A stretch of 64,000 nt of DNA, taken from the NCBI GenBank assembly GCA_944472155.2, contig OX235271.1, positions 66,818,416 to 66,882,415 of the forward strand, written 5' to 3'. The stretch's first letter is position 1; each line of letters opens with the position of its first letter. The notes below the pieces were generated by a model. The model did not search any database, was not told the DNA's origin, and worked only from the letters and a program-made list of their open reading frames with translations. The position numbers were made by a program, and so were the translations under genes. Below are positions 45,341-54,579 of the stretch, piece after piece. This DNA comes from Trichobilharzia szidati. Its lineage: Eukaryota > Platyhelminthes > Trematoda > Strigeidida > Schistosomatidae.

Positions 45341-45834
45341 TTGGCTTCTACTTATATGCGGTCTAAAGCTCTTCAGTCATTCATGCACTCGTGTTAGGTC
45401 CAATGAAGAAGTTATTTTATGCATAGTTCGATAGTATACAGAGTAATTCTGATTCCATTGAAAGTAAGCATTAAAGCAAAACTTAAGCTACAGTAAAGAC
45501 GATAATCATAAATTCAACTCTGGTATGTGAAATCGAAGAAGAAAGGAATGGTAACGAAAACTAGAATACAAAGTTTGAATTAAATACATTATCATTTCAC
45601 ACCTTGATATAAGAATCGGAAAAGTAGGACAGATCTTCATTAGTCTGAAATAATTCTGGGAATCTGCCGGGCTCGGTATAAGGAACACGATCGAGATTTT
45701 CAACACTAGTGTCAAGTCAGTGATTATCTTATTCAGAGACTCTTGGCTCATGCATCACGAAAAGCATTACCAACTGCTCTGTTCTTTTGACACTGAAGAT
45801 CAGATGACTAGTCGGAAAGCATGAGCAACAAATT
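45341..45834. other. Unassigned spacer between LINE pieces
   Basis: No supported gene. It may be internal to a decayed element joining 45120-45340 and 45835-46130. Confidence 0.3.
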
Positions 45835-46130
45835 ACTATTGGGACGAACCAACCAAGAACGTATAGCCCAACAAATATGCTGAAGGAAATGAAGATAGAT
45901 AAGACACAGGGTGCGGACATCGTTGAGTCTCATGATAAGCCAAGCTGTCAAGAATGGGTAGAGATTGATTGGGCGTCCGACGGTAACATGAAGAAGGTTG
46001 CGTGAGGTGGAGATGAAAGCTTATGTGCAATCGTTAGGCTAACTAAAAAGAACTACCGACAACTGGGTGAAATGAAAATGTACTACTGAGGCCGTATGTT
46101 CCTCTCGGAACCCTACATAAACAATAATAA
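45835..46130 (+). mobile_element. Degenerate RTE (SR2-like) 3' end
   Basis: Blocks GAACCAACCAAGAACG, CCCAACAAATATGCTG, GATTGGGCGTCC, and CTGAGGCCGTATGTTCCTCT follow the same order as the RTE copy at 57620-57900, ending in AATAATAATA. Confidence 0.7.
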
Positions 46131-47564
46131 TACATAAAATTTTATTCTAAACGCAAATGCTTATTTCTGATGTTAAGAAATAAACAGAAGAAGATGGACG
46201 TGTACAGACTCAAAAGATTCAAAGTTAAAGGAGTGTAACGAAATATATTTCAATTAAATCAGACGACCAACAAAAATAGTTAACCATGCAGGCCACAGAT
46301 AAAATCTGCCCAAATAATTAGGAATTCCCAATTCTGCGCTAATTAAAATGTAGGCGAACATAATTTGATAAATATTTCACGCGGATGCACTACAACATGT
46401 TTCAGCACACTAGTCTCTACGTCTAACCATATTAAATTGTCTTTCTATTTATTGACGATTACTATAGTCGTGTCAATCAATAAATAAATATAAGTCTATT
46501 TTTAGACGTTAACTGTTCGATCTAATATTATTGATCAGTAGTATACATTTATGGTTTGAAATAATGCCTGAAGATAGCAGTTATTTGTGTATACGTAAAT
46601 GTCCACAGTATTTGTGGTTGATTAAAAGTGTTTTTTGAACAAGTAATCAGAGTGTGGGTAGAAAAATGTTTGAAATAAGTCCCACAAAAACATGCTCTTT
46701 TATTTGAGGTGGACTTTGTAGAAATTTGTGACTTGCATCAGTGAGGTATTAATATGGGTGTAACTTGGGCACTGTGGTAGTAAGTAATTCCATATCTAAT
46801 GAACAAACTAATATGGAATTATCAGTGAGGTAGTTGCGCTATGTGAATATAATGTTTGGTTTACAAATACCCACATCCATTTTCATTGACAAGCGTTAAT
46901 GAATGCTGTCAAAATATTTCCTTCGGTTACGTCACACCTTTCTTCAAGTTGTTAATCATGACCTATGAACTTTGAAGACTGACATATCTCCTTTAATTAT
47001 GTCGACAGCATGAGAGTAACATTCCATTACATTTGAATTCTAGATACTAAGACGTCTATTTCTTTCCATCTGTTAATCTAGCGGTAGGCATTAAGTTTTC
47101 ACTGAAAACATGTCACTAATTGAACAGAATTCTTGTTTTAAGTTTATATTAAATGATTACATTGCTTGACGACGATAAGCAGTGTATGTAACCAATTAGT
47201 ATAAGCATGCAAAAATCTTGTATCTACCATTGATTTCTGTTAAACGAGCTACGAGGGCTTACAGTAATGTAGTTGTGGAGAGTATTTTCAATGCAGTATT
47301 CAGATGATAACTGTTTGGTTTACTCTATGCATTACTGCCTTTCACTACTCCCACGTTCTTATCTTATCTGACGTTTGGTGGGCTCTCTTTCCGTCTCACC
47401 TTGTTCAGTAGATGACCACTTGTTGTTGGTCTTAGATTTCATGTTCTTGTCGTGTTTTTCTTAATAACATTCTCTATAATACTTTTGCTAACCTTTATCT
47501 ATTCTTCTCGTTTTCTTTTTCGTCTGACTGTTTTTTTTCACTTTTTTTCCATGTTTTTCATTAG
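46131..47564. other. Intergenic or intronic DNA, nothing recognised
   Basis: 1.4 kb of AT-rich sequence. It ends in a long pyrimidine tract (47529-47560) leading to an AG. Confidence 0.35.
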
Positions 47565-47704
47565 ATCACTCATTTTCGACAGAAGTTGAAATTCATCAAC
47601 CTCATTTCATGGAAACTCTAGTGATAATAATAACGGTGGTCTTAATAGTTGCTGCATTTGAAACTGAATTGCTCTCATACAATAAAGAATTTTCAGAATT
47701 TTAA
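47565..47704 (+). CDS. Possible small terminal exon with a membrane segment
   Basis: A very strong pyrimidine tract ending TTTTTCATTAG precedes a frame that is open for 45 codons to TAA at 47702-47704 when read in phase 1. The residues start HSFSTEVEIHQPHF and continue METLVIIITVVLIVAAF, a plausible membrane helix, ending in a short polar tail. The RTE tail at 47705 begins right after the stop. No upstream exon was found and no family is recognised. It could equally be a chance open frame in an intron; other frames here read as Asn/Ser/Gly-rich peptides. Confidence 0.25.
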
Positions 47705-48405
47705 TTATTATTATTATCGTATCCTTTAATTCCTAGAGGAACATAGGGCTTCAGCCGTACGTCTCCATTGCGTTCGGTTCTCTGCTAGAGTCTTCACCTG
47801 GCTCCATGTCTGCCCACACTTTTTCATCTCCTCTTCACATGACCTCCTCCAAGTCACCCTAGCATTGACGACCAACTCACCGCTTCCCTTTCGGGTTTCA
47901 CTCGAGCGATGGCTTGTCTGGTGATGTCACTTGATGGTTTCCTCAGAGTATGACCAATCCATCTCCATTTCTTCCTGCCTTTTTGTTGCACAGTCGGTTC
48001 CTGGTTGGTTCGCTCATTGCCAGAGATCTCTGTTGCTGATCTTTTCTTGCCGGCCATCTGATCTTGAGTATTGAGCGAAGACAACTGTTAATGAAGGTCT
48101 ATAGTTTGTTTGAGATACTCTTTATGACGCGCTGGCCAAGTCTCTGATCCGTATAGTAGCACTGACTTCACATTGGAGTTGAAAATCCGGATCTTGTTTT
48201 TGATGCTGAGTGTTGTTGACCTCCACACAGACTTGAGAGTAGTAAAAGCTTGTTTGGCTTTTCCGATTCTTGCTTTGATATCCTGGTCAATTCCGTCTGC
48301 CTGTAGTTGAAACGATGCTTCCCAGGTAGGTAAAAGTGGTTGTTTCTTTCAGTTTCCTCCCAGTTATGCTGATTGTTGTCTGTTGTTATTGTTGCTGTTA
48401 CATTA
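47705..48405 (-). mobile_element. 5'-truncated RTE (SR2-like) 3' fragment
   Basis: High similarity to 3240-3900 by eye: GAGGAACATAGGGCTTCAGCCGTACG-type tail, the CTCCATTGCGTTCGGTTC block and TTGATATCC-region blocks are in the same order. A minus-strand frame at 47854-48084 has RWIGHTLRKPSSDITRQAI, the typical C-terminal motif of the family. It ends upstream near 48405. It is the least diverged RTE fragment after 3237-6252. Confidence 0.88.
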
Positions 48406-48542
48406 CATTAAATTTACTGTTTAGACTAAATACTGAATAATTCAATGAATGAATTTATTTTAGTAAAAATAATCTAGATAAGAAAATTTAGCTGGATGAA
48501 TACACTTAGGTATAGCACTTGTTTCAACACAGTATGCATTAA

Positions 48543-48683
48543 ATGGTTGGAGGCGATCGGCAGGAAGCCTTGGACCTAGGTTTCCTGCTAGTTGGCACTC
48601 ACCAGTCAGCAAAGCGTATCTACAACCTTGAAGGAACTCATATCTCTCCTGAGATTCGAACTCACGTCACCCAGTGCAGATAC
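48543..48683 (-). repeat. HHR-SINE family 2, minus copy of an inverted pair
   Basis: Read minus: CTGCACTGGGTGACG, a B box GAGTTCGAATCTC, GATATGAGTTCCTTC, then a hammerhead with CTGGTGA, GTGCCAACTAGCAG and GAAACCTAGGTC, and the tail CTTCCTGCCGATCGCCTCC. The core has A6 changed to G and an extra CTGA before it, so it should be inactive. The tail faces outward and the head faces the plus copy. Confidence 0.7.
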
Positions 48684-48728
48684 GCCTTACTGACGAGTGC
48701 CAACTAGCACGAAACCTAGGTCAAAGGC
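48684..48728 (+). ncRNA. Hammerhead ribozyme with intact core (HHR-SINE family 2)
   Basis: Stem I GCCTT (48684-48688) pairs with AAGGC (48724-48728). The core CTGACGA (48690-48696) is intact. Stem II is GTGC/GCAC (48697-48700, 48707-48710) with a six-base loop. GAAAC (48711-48715) is followed by the self-complementary CCTAGG and the cleavage triplet GTC ending at 48722. All invariant core bases are present; the one weak point is an A-A mismatch next to the core in stem I. Stem III is short and palindromic, suggesting dimeric activity. Confidence 0.75.
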
Positions 48729-48910
48729 TTCCTTCCAATTGCCTCCAACCATCTAATATCATCAAATTAATGTGCACCGTGATGACGAGCTACTTAGGAT
48801 GGTAGCCAAATTATAAACCTGACTGACAGAATTCAGTCTGCACCAAAAAAAGGACTAGACATATCGCAATAGTTACTTGTGTCCAATCAAAGTATACAGT
48901 ATGCATGCTA
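48684..48910 (+). repeat. HHR-SINE family 2, plus copy of an inverted pair
   Basis: The plus copy starts at the hammerhead and continues through CTTCCAATTGCCTCC and the long tail with GAATTCAGTCTGCACC, GGACTAGACA and TCCAATCAAAGTAT. The same tail is at 58032-58205. It lacks the tRNA-like head, which is supplied in inverted orientation by the neighbouring copy. Confidence 0.7.
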
Positions 48911-49044
48911 ACACTATAGTTGTGGTTTTGTGTTTTGGTGTACGAATATAACGTTTTAAATGGAAATGCATTCAACTTTTCATGAAATAATCCATGGAGA
49001 AAGTTGCAAATAAAGAGGATGTTCAAGATACCCTTAAGTGTTGG
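48911..49044. other. Short spacer
   Basis: Nothing recognised. Confidence 0.3.
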
Positions 49045-49245
49045 TAGTTCGTGGTGGAATGGTCGCTATCCATGCAAGTGGTTAGCGTTCGATTCCCGGC
49101 CTACTCATTCTTATATCTGACCTAGTCGATAGTAAGCCCGAAGAAGAGGTGAGGTTAGCAACTCCACCCTGTAAAACTGACACAATCCCTATTGGAACTC
49201 TAAAGTTCAAGCTGAAAGCCCTATGTTCCACTTGGAACGCAAATG
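49045..49245 (+). repeat. SINE1 copy
   Basis: It has an A-box-like TGGAATGGTCG, a B box GTTCGATTCCC (49087-49097), then TGACCTAGTCGATAG, GAGGTTAGCAACTCC, CCTGTAAAACTG and the tail GAAAGCCCTATGTTCC ending CTTGGAACG. Head, RTE-leader-like body and RTE-like tail are all present. Confidence 0.8.
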
Positions 49246-49429
49246 AATGAACATATAAATAATATCAAGATAACTTTAACCAACTATTTGAAACAATTCA
49301 GATATCTGTTATTCACAGTATGTGTTATTAGAGCACACCAATTATCATGATTACAGTATCGGAAATGTTACGGAATATACAATACAGTCTCTTCTTAAAA
49401 ATCGTGGGAAGTTAAAACCGGAAACATGA

Positions 49430-50095
49430 TAAAGATGAGTAGAATACACGAATTAATAAATTACAAAGAAGAGGAAGAGTTCTACCAGACAGTTTCAGCT
49501 TCCATACGTAATTGGTCAAGCGAATTATGTTTGGGAAGCTGGTAATGCATGAGATAAATAACAGAAATCAGAAGAAAAGATAATACGAATGTAGGCGATA
49601 TTGAATAATCTTTTGCTAAAGTATCATTGGTTTTACAAAATTCATGGAAGTGAAGCAATCCACAGAAGTTTTACTGACACTTGGAAACAAAAGTCACGGT
49701 TTAACAATTAAGGTGATTGAGTTTAGAACCATGGGATTAAGAAAATTGAGAAATTTTGGTTGGAGCAGCCTGACGATAAAACTACTAGAAAGCTAGAAAT
49801 GAAGAAAATAAGGCACCTTGAGGTATGGTACATTTAACGAGTAGGACGCTCAACTTCAAAGATAATGGTGATAGGTACAAAATTTGAACTGGGTCTAAGA
49901 GATAAAGATTTACATATGGATACAGTTTTAATTTTCCTCCAATTGTCAGGTTATGTGTTTGTGCAAAATAACACGTTAAAATTACACAAAATATTCGAAA
50001 AAAATGTGTGAAAATAATGCTTAGCAAATCATCAGGACCTAGGGTTTCGCTTGGATTCAAGGATATGATAGACTTTAGAATGTAATTTATATTAA
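49430..50095 (-). pseudogene. Degenerate CR1-like reverse transcriptase fragment
   Basis: A minus-strand frame at 49785-50060 has SETLGPDDLLS near its start and CTIPQGALFSSFLAF near its end, the fingers and palm motifs (GPD and PQG) of a CR1-like reverse transcriptase. Downstream sequence at 49430-49560 resembles the thumb region of the 18065-19515 element (the FINSCILP region). The YADD box was not seen. A deletion between the GPD and PQG motifs is likely, as they are only about 60 residues apart. Confidence 0.5.
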
Positions 50096-50099
50096 AATC

Positions 50100-51010
50100 C
50101 TGATAAATTTGTCGGGATAGCTATTTTTAATCAAGTTATCATATGCAATCCTTAGTTCATCTTCATTTACCTCTTCTGAGCAAATAGCTCTTTTATACTG
50201 GCGAAGAACGAAGCAATTGAAATGTGAATGTTATCCTGTACATGTGCTTTTCCTACGCAAATTTCTCCTCATAGTACCATCTGGTTTTCCTGTGAGGAGG
50301 ACATCTAGGAAATCATTTCTATTCTGGGATTCCTATTTGCACGTGAATTTCATAGCAGAATGTACTTCATTCAGTTGAATTATAATTTTGTTCCTGTCCG
50401 AATCATTATAACAAGGAATAAAGGCGTCATCTATATACCGGCAAAAAATGAGAATTTTCTGATAAGGTTTTTGAAAAGTCCATTTTCTAATTTACTTAGA
50501 AAGAAATCTGCCAAAATAGAACCCAATGGTGAGCTCATTGCCACCCTGTCCACTTGTCCGTAAATTGTGCCATCAAATTTGAAATTTACATTCATGGTAC
50601 ACCTTAGTAACAATTTTGTTGGGGATTTCCGTTGGGATGACAGTATTTATCAACTAGTGATACATTTGTTCACGTATATAGTTAATCGTTTCTACTACAG
50701 GTAGATGTGTGCATAAAGATGTTATATCCGAAGACATCATAGTTTTATCCTTGATATTAATATCGTTGATTTTGTGTACGAATTCAAATATATCTTTGTC
50801 GCTGCTTCACTATCTGCTCATGCAAAGGTTTGAGGATATTTACTAACTATCTAGCTAGAGCATGGTAGGGCGAATTTAGCATATCAAGTATTGGTTTCAT
50901 TGGTACTTCCGGTTTATGTACTATAGGTAGGCAATACATTCTTGGCTTGTACGTGCCCGTTGGCCTGATTTCTTCATATAAACTCTCGGGAAATATCTGT
51001 TCTTTTCTTG
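50100..51010 (-). pseudogene. Penelope-like element reverse transcriptase, palm region
   Basis: Minus-strand frames contain FKFDGTIYGQVDRVAM with SSPLGSILADFFLSKLE (50431-50613), the Penelope reverse-transcriptase motif usually ending VAMGSPLGP. The catalytic box reads YIDDAFIPC at about 50412-50438. It is followed by NRNDFLDVLLTG at 50300-50330, the post-palm block. The upstream part (50620-51010) matches the fingers region, with frame changes. It complements the C-terminal fragment at 43790-44702 but is a separate diverged copy. The region lies directly beside a CR1-like fragment in the same orientation. Confidence 0.8.
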
Positions 51011-51852
51011 GTTTCTTCAAACGACTGACATTCAGTGTATGTTTAAGTTGATGCTATTGAACTGTAATCCACTGATATTATTATTGATTCGATATTATTT
51101 AAACAACATTAATGTTGGTAATAACACTAATTCATTCATTCACTATAATGTATATATAACTGTAGAGCCTGATGATGAAGGAGTTGTCAAAAAGAATATT
51201 CAGTGTTCAGTAACCATACTTCTGGTTCTATTTATGTTCAAATATTTTCTATTCTCGATGGCATAAAAGCATTAATTCTGTAGGGTTACACGCAGATATA
51301 AATTACTTATTTCCCCAGTTTTATACATTCACTTTGTTATTCATATAAATACCATCTATTTTATTATTTTGTAGTGTTTTCTTCGATACAAACTTTGTTA
51401 TTAATGTGGATTCTCTATTGCGAAAATACACAGAAGTTTAAGTTTATTCACGTATGTATAGATCTTTTTATAGTATCCTCGTGATAAGAATTTAGCAAAA
51501 CTTAGACCGTATAATCTTCAGTCATGAAATAAAATTAAACAAATGACTGTACAACTATATATTCAGTTCATTTTGTACGACGTAACTGTTTGAAACAACA
51601 ATGAACTCAAGTATCAAATTACTAAATACATAACAGCAAAGAATACAACGTCGTAAATTACTACGGTTTGTGTTGAATAGGGTATATTATCACTAAATAT
51701 TTCAAATTCTGTCCAAAAACAATTAAATATGAATATTGTTATTATTATTTTCAATGTGTGAAGTTGACCGATCCCATAGCTTCTTATCAGTTTTCCTCCT
51801 AATAGTTCATCAGATGTATTATAAAATACAAAGTGATTTGAATAGGTATTTA
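51011..51852. other. Intergenic DNA, nothing recognised
   Basis: Short open frames only (51039-51266, 51614-51859). No supported feature. Confidence 0.35.
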
Positions 51853-52008
51853 CCTCCAACCCTCTAATACCAACGATTTGAACATGTATTTGTCAAAATT
51901 CCTTTTATTTAGTATAATGCTATGAATGTTATGAGTGCCGACTAGCATGAAACCTAGACCTAAGGCTTCCTGCCGATTACCTCCAACCACCTAACATCAA
52001 CAATTTCT
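51853..52008 (+). repeat. HHR-SINE family 2 tails, two pieces in tandem
   Basis: The tail motif CCTCCAACC...CTAA.ATC occurs at 51855-51880 and again at 51978-52000. The second is preceded by a hammerhead 3' half (GAGTGCCGACTAGCATGAAACC at about 51932-51953, then TAGACC). No head is present. Confidence 0.6.
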
Positions 52009-52119
52009 AAGTAATTATTTACAGTGTGATCTTAACTCTTGAGTAACGGCAGTACCTCATAATATCCCTAACGATGTTATTTTTACTAACCGGAACATTT
52101 GATTGTAAGTATTTATCCC

Positions 52120-52313
52120 TCGCCGACTATGCACATGGTCCGGGTTTCGATCCCCGTCCGACGCACTCGCTGAGCCAGAAATAATACTGGTAAAGAGGAA
52201 AGGTTGGGCATGAGGCTAGTAACCCCATCCTGTAAAATAAACACTGCTACAGAAACTTCAAGCCACTAGTTTGAAGCCCTATGTTCCACTGGGGAACGTG
52301 AAGGAAAAAAAAA
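52120..52313 (+). repeat. SINE1 copy, head truncated
   Basis: Starts within the tRNA-like head (CATGGTCCGGGTTTCGATCC), then CACTCGCTGAGCCAG, GAGGCTAGTAACCCC, CTGCTACAGAAACTTC and GAAGCCCTATGTTCC. The tail ends in an A-rich run. Confidence 0.8.
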
Positions 52314-52547
52314 TGTATCCCTTTCATTCATTATAGCCTGACGTTCAGATAATCTGTGACAGGAAAAAGAAATACGAAGCATTTCAGCACAATCCATGAC
52401 GGTAATATCTATCTGTATATCCCTTAGCTAAAAACTTGTTCTAGGATTATTCTGATTATTTTGGGTTGAAATACTAGATTTCAAATAATAACAATCAAAT
52501 TCTATTGGTAGTTTTAAAATGAATACGACTTCATTATCTTTTTTTAC

Positions 52548-52792
52548 TTCTCCGAGTTCAGAGTAGTTCATAGGTCTTCAAGTTTCTATGTCTCAGTAGA
52601 GCTTGAATCTCTTCTTTTACGAGATGAAGTGCTAACCACACGTTTAGTCTTCCCTTTCCTCTTGGTTTACGGCTGGCTAGTTAACTAAGCGTGGTATAAA
52701 AAAACGCGAAGGACGGGAATCAGACCTTGCCTTAGTTGTTGGCTGGAGAGCACTCTATACCTGGACACCGTATCTACTCAATCTGATTCTAT
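52548..52792 (-). repeat. Degenerate SINE1-like copy
   Basis: Read minus: a head with TCTGATTCCCGTCC at the B-box position, ACTAGCCAGCCGTAAACC, a shortened body and a tail with AACTTGAAGACCTATGAACTAC. It is much more diverged than the other copies. Confidence 0.5.
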
Positions 52793-53331
52793 GATATAAA
52801 GTTAATTAATTAATATTACAACCATAGACTATGAACATATAACAATTCGATAACACCTCTATCTTATCGTTTTTTTATTCCTTTTATAATTAACATGCGA
52901 AATGCCTTATCTACACATCACATTTCGAATACCAATAAAAAATAACAAAACAAGGAAATGGAATTACTTTTATTATATGTAAATACATTTATATATGTAT
53001 ACATACATATTTATTTACCTTTTTAATGACAATGTCAATATTAATTATAAGGATAGCATATTGATACATCAGTGCATTTCACGTTTAACTAAAACAAAGT
53101 GGGAGAATTCTTATTTTATCACTAGTACGTAGAAGTATGATATTATGCATATATATTATTAAAACCTAAAAATCTTCCTCTGCGTTTGCAAAATGTCAAA
53201 TTAGCTTGAAAAATTGCATTATGCAATATATATACATATACATAAGTGTATATACATTTGTCCGTGTGTATATGAAAATTCAAGGTAAAGATATCTTCTT
53301 TTTGAGGAGATTATACGTTGAAATCGTTATT
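52793..53331. other. Probable 3' flank of the minus-strand Arg/Ser-rich gene
   Basis: Very AT-rich with TATATA-type runs. A minus-strand AATAAA lies at about 53007-53012. No other feature. Confidence 0.35.
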
Positions 53332-53778
53332 TTATGAAAATGATACATTTCTTCGACGATAATTTTGTGACGAATTTGATTCTGGTATTCTTTTTGTTTT
53401 ATTTAACATTTGATAATTGTTACTGTTGTTATTACTTTCCTGTTGCCGCATGTATCGACGATAATTTGGTCTTGAACGTGATCTTTGTTGATCTCTTCTT
53501 CTATAAGGCTGTTGTCTTGGTGAACGTCTGGCTGAACGACTTCTTTGTCTGTAGGCTTGTCGTTGTTGTGGTTGACGAGATCGTGATCGCCGATTAGGTC
53601 TTCGATTTCTTGGATAAGGTCTTGCACGAGGGGAACGTTGTTGCCTTCGATTAGCTCTGTTTCTTGCTTCTCTTGGATCATCTAACAATGATTCTTCGTC
53701 TTCCTCTTCCTCATCTTCTGGTTCAGCATTGTGATTATTACAATCTTGTAAGTAGTCAGTGTCCATCTCGTCCGAAGC
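53332..53778 (-). CDS. Terminal exon of an Arg/Ser-rich protein
   Basis: A minus-strand exon begins after an acceptor (ATAACATCTAG) at 53778 and runs open to TAA at 53332-53334; an ATG at 53766 is the first Met. The encoded tail has an acidic stretch PEDEEEEDEESLLDD, then about 80 residues dominated by Arg, Ser, Gln and Pro with repeated RSRSR-type units, and ends in a polar Asn-rich segment. Such RS-type tails occur in splicing factors and in basic cytoplasmic tails of other proteins; nothing here decides. Upstream exons would be to the right, beyond 53.8 kb, and none was identified among the repeats. The exon call rests on the acceptor, the open frame and biased composition. Confidence 0.55.
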   Translation of the reverse strand, partial: ASDEMDTDYLQDCNNHNAEPEDEEEEDEESLLDDPREARNRANRRQQRSPRARPYPRNRRPNRRSRSRQPQQRQAYRQRSRSARRSPRQQPYRRRDQQRSRSRPNYRRYMRQQESNNNSNNYQMLNKTKRIPESNSSQNYRRRNVSFS

Positions 53779-54189
53779 CTAGATGTTATCAGTAAATAAT
53801 GACTATTTCGCCTCTTGGATTAATTAATTCAAATTAACTGATTATTTAGTCTCACATAGATTTTAGGATCGATAATTTAATAATATTGATTAATTTCTAC
53901 ATCATTTCTTTAACGCATACACTGAAGACTTATAGTTAAGCTTTTTATAACAAAATCATAAAATTAGTTATCAGCGATATTCACTAGCTCAGTTTTGTTA
54001 GTTTATTTTAGAGGTCTGAGAGAACGATTATACATAGGGCCTTCATTTATCTGTTTAGGGTAAAAACGTGGTCTGATTAATAAACTAATAGCAGTTCAAT
54101 AAATAGAAGTGATGCTATGTTAATCTCAGCTTATCAGTATTTCTTATCCAAAATCTTTGTTATTCAATTGTGTGTTTAAAGTTTTGGAG
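53779..54189. other. Intron or flank, nothing recognised
   Basis: No supported feature. Confidence 0.3.
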
Positions 54190-54420
54190 GGATAACCTGG
54201 TCTATTTATTTGGTGGATGGTGACTAACAGTGGAATCCACAATACTCATTTTGTCCTATTTGGGACTTATCGCCTGGAAAAACCTGCAGTCCCTAGTGAG
54301 CGATGGTTTTCCCACCTAGACTCGACCACTGCACCCATCACACCGAACACCAAAGCATTATTCGCTAAACGACTCGGACCACAAGAGCTACCTCTTCTGT
54401 AAGGGGTATCACTTATTATT
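54190..54420 (-). repeat. SM-alpha SINE variant with degraded hammerhead
   Basis: Read minus: a head-like CAGTGGTCGAGTC, then a hammerhead with GCGATAA, stem II GTCC...GGAC around CAAATA, AAAAT in place of GAAAC, and downstream GTGGATTCCACTG. The stem II is intact but both core strands are mutated. Confidence 0.6.
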
Positions 54421-54579
54421 TGTTTAAATCAATTTCGTTTTTTCTCACTGATTTACTGGATATAGTCAAAGTGTCTATATGAGAAGCCTACATGTAAACG
54501 GAGGCCGAACACTTTGGTCCAACCAATCAAAGGGGAAGACAAAATTGATAAGTATTTATTTCGCCCAAAATACTTACAC
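54421..54579. other. Short spacer
   Basis: Nothing recognised. Confidence 0.3.

Noticed and set aside
47580..47690. An Asn/Ser/Gly-rich reading (SSDNNNGGLNS) as a host exon
   Set aside because: In that frame no AG acceptor leads into it without crossing a stop.
53334..53597. An 87-codon hydrophobic plus-strand frame
   Set aside because: It is the complement of the Arg/Ser-rich exon; its hydrophobicity follows from Arg-rich codons read in reverse.
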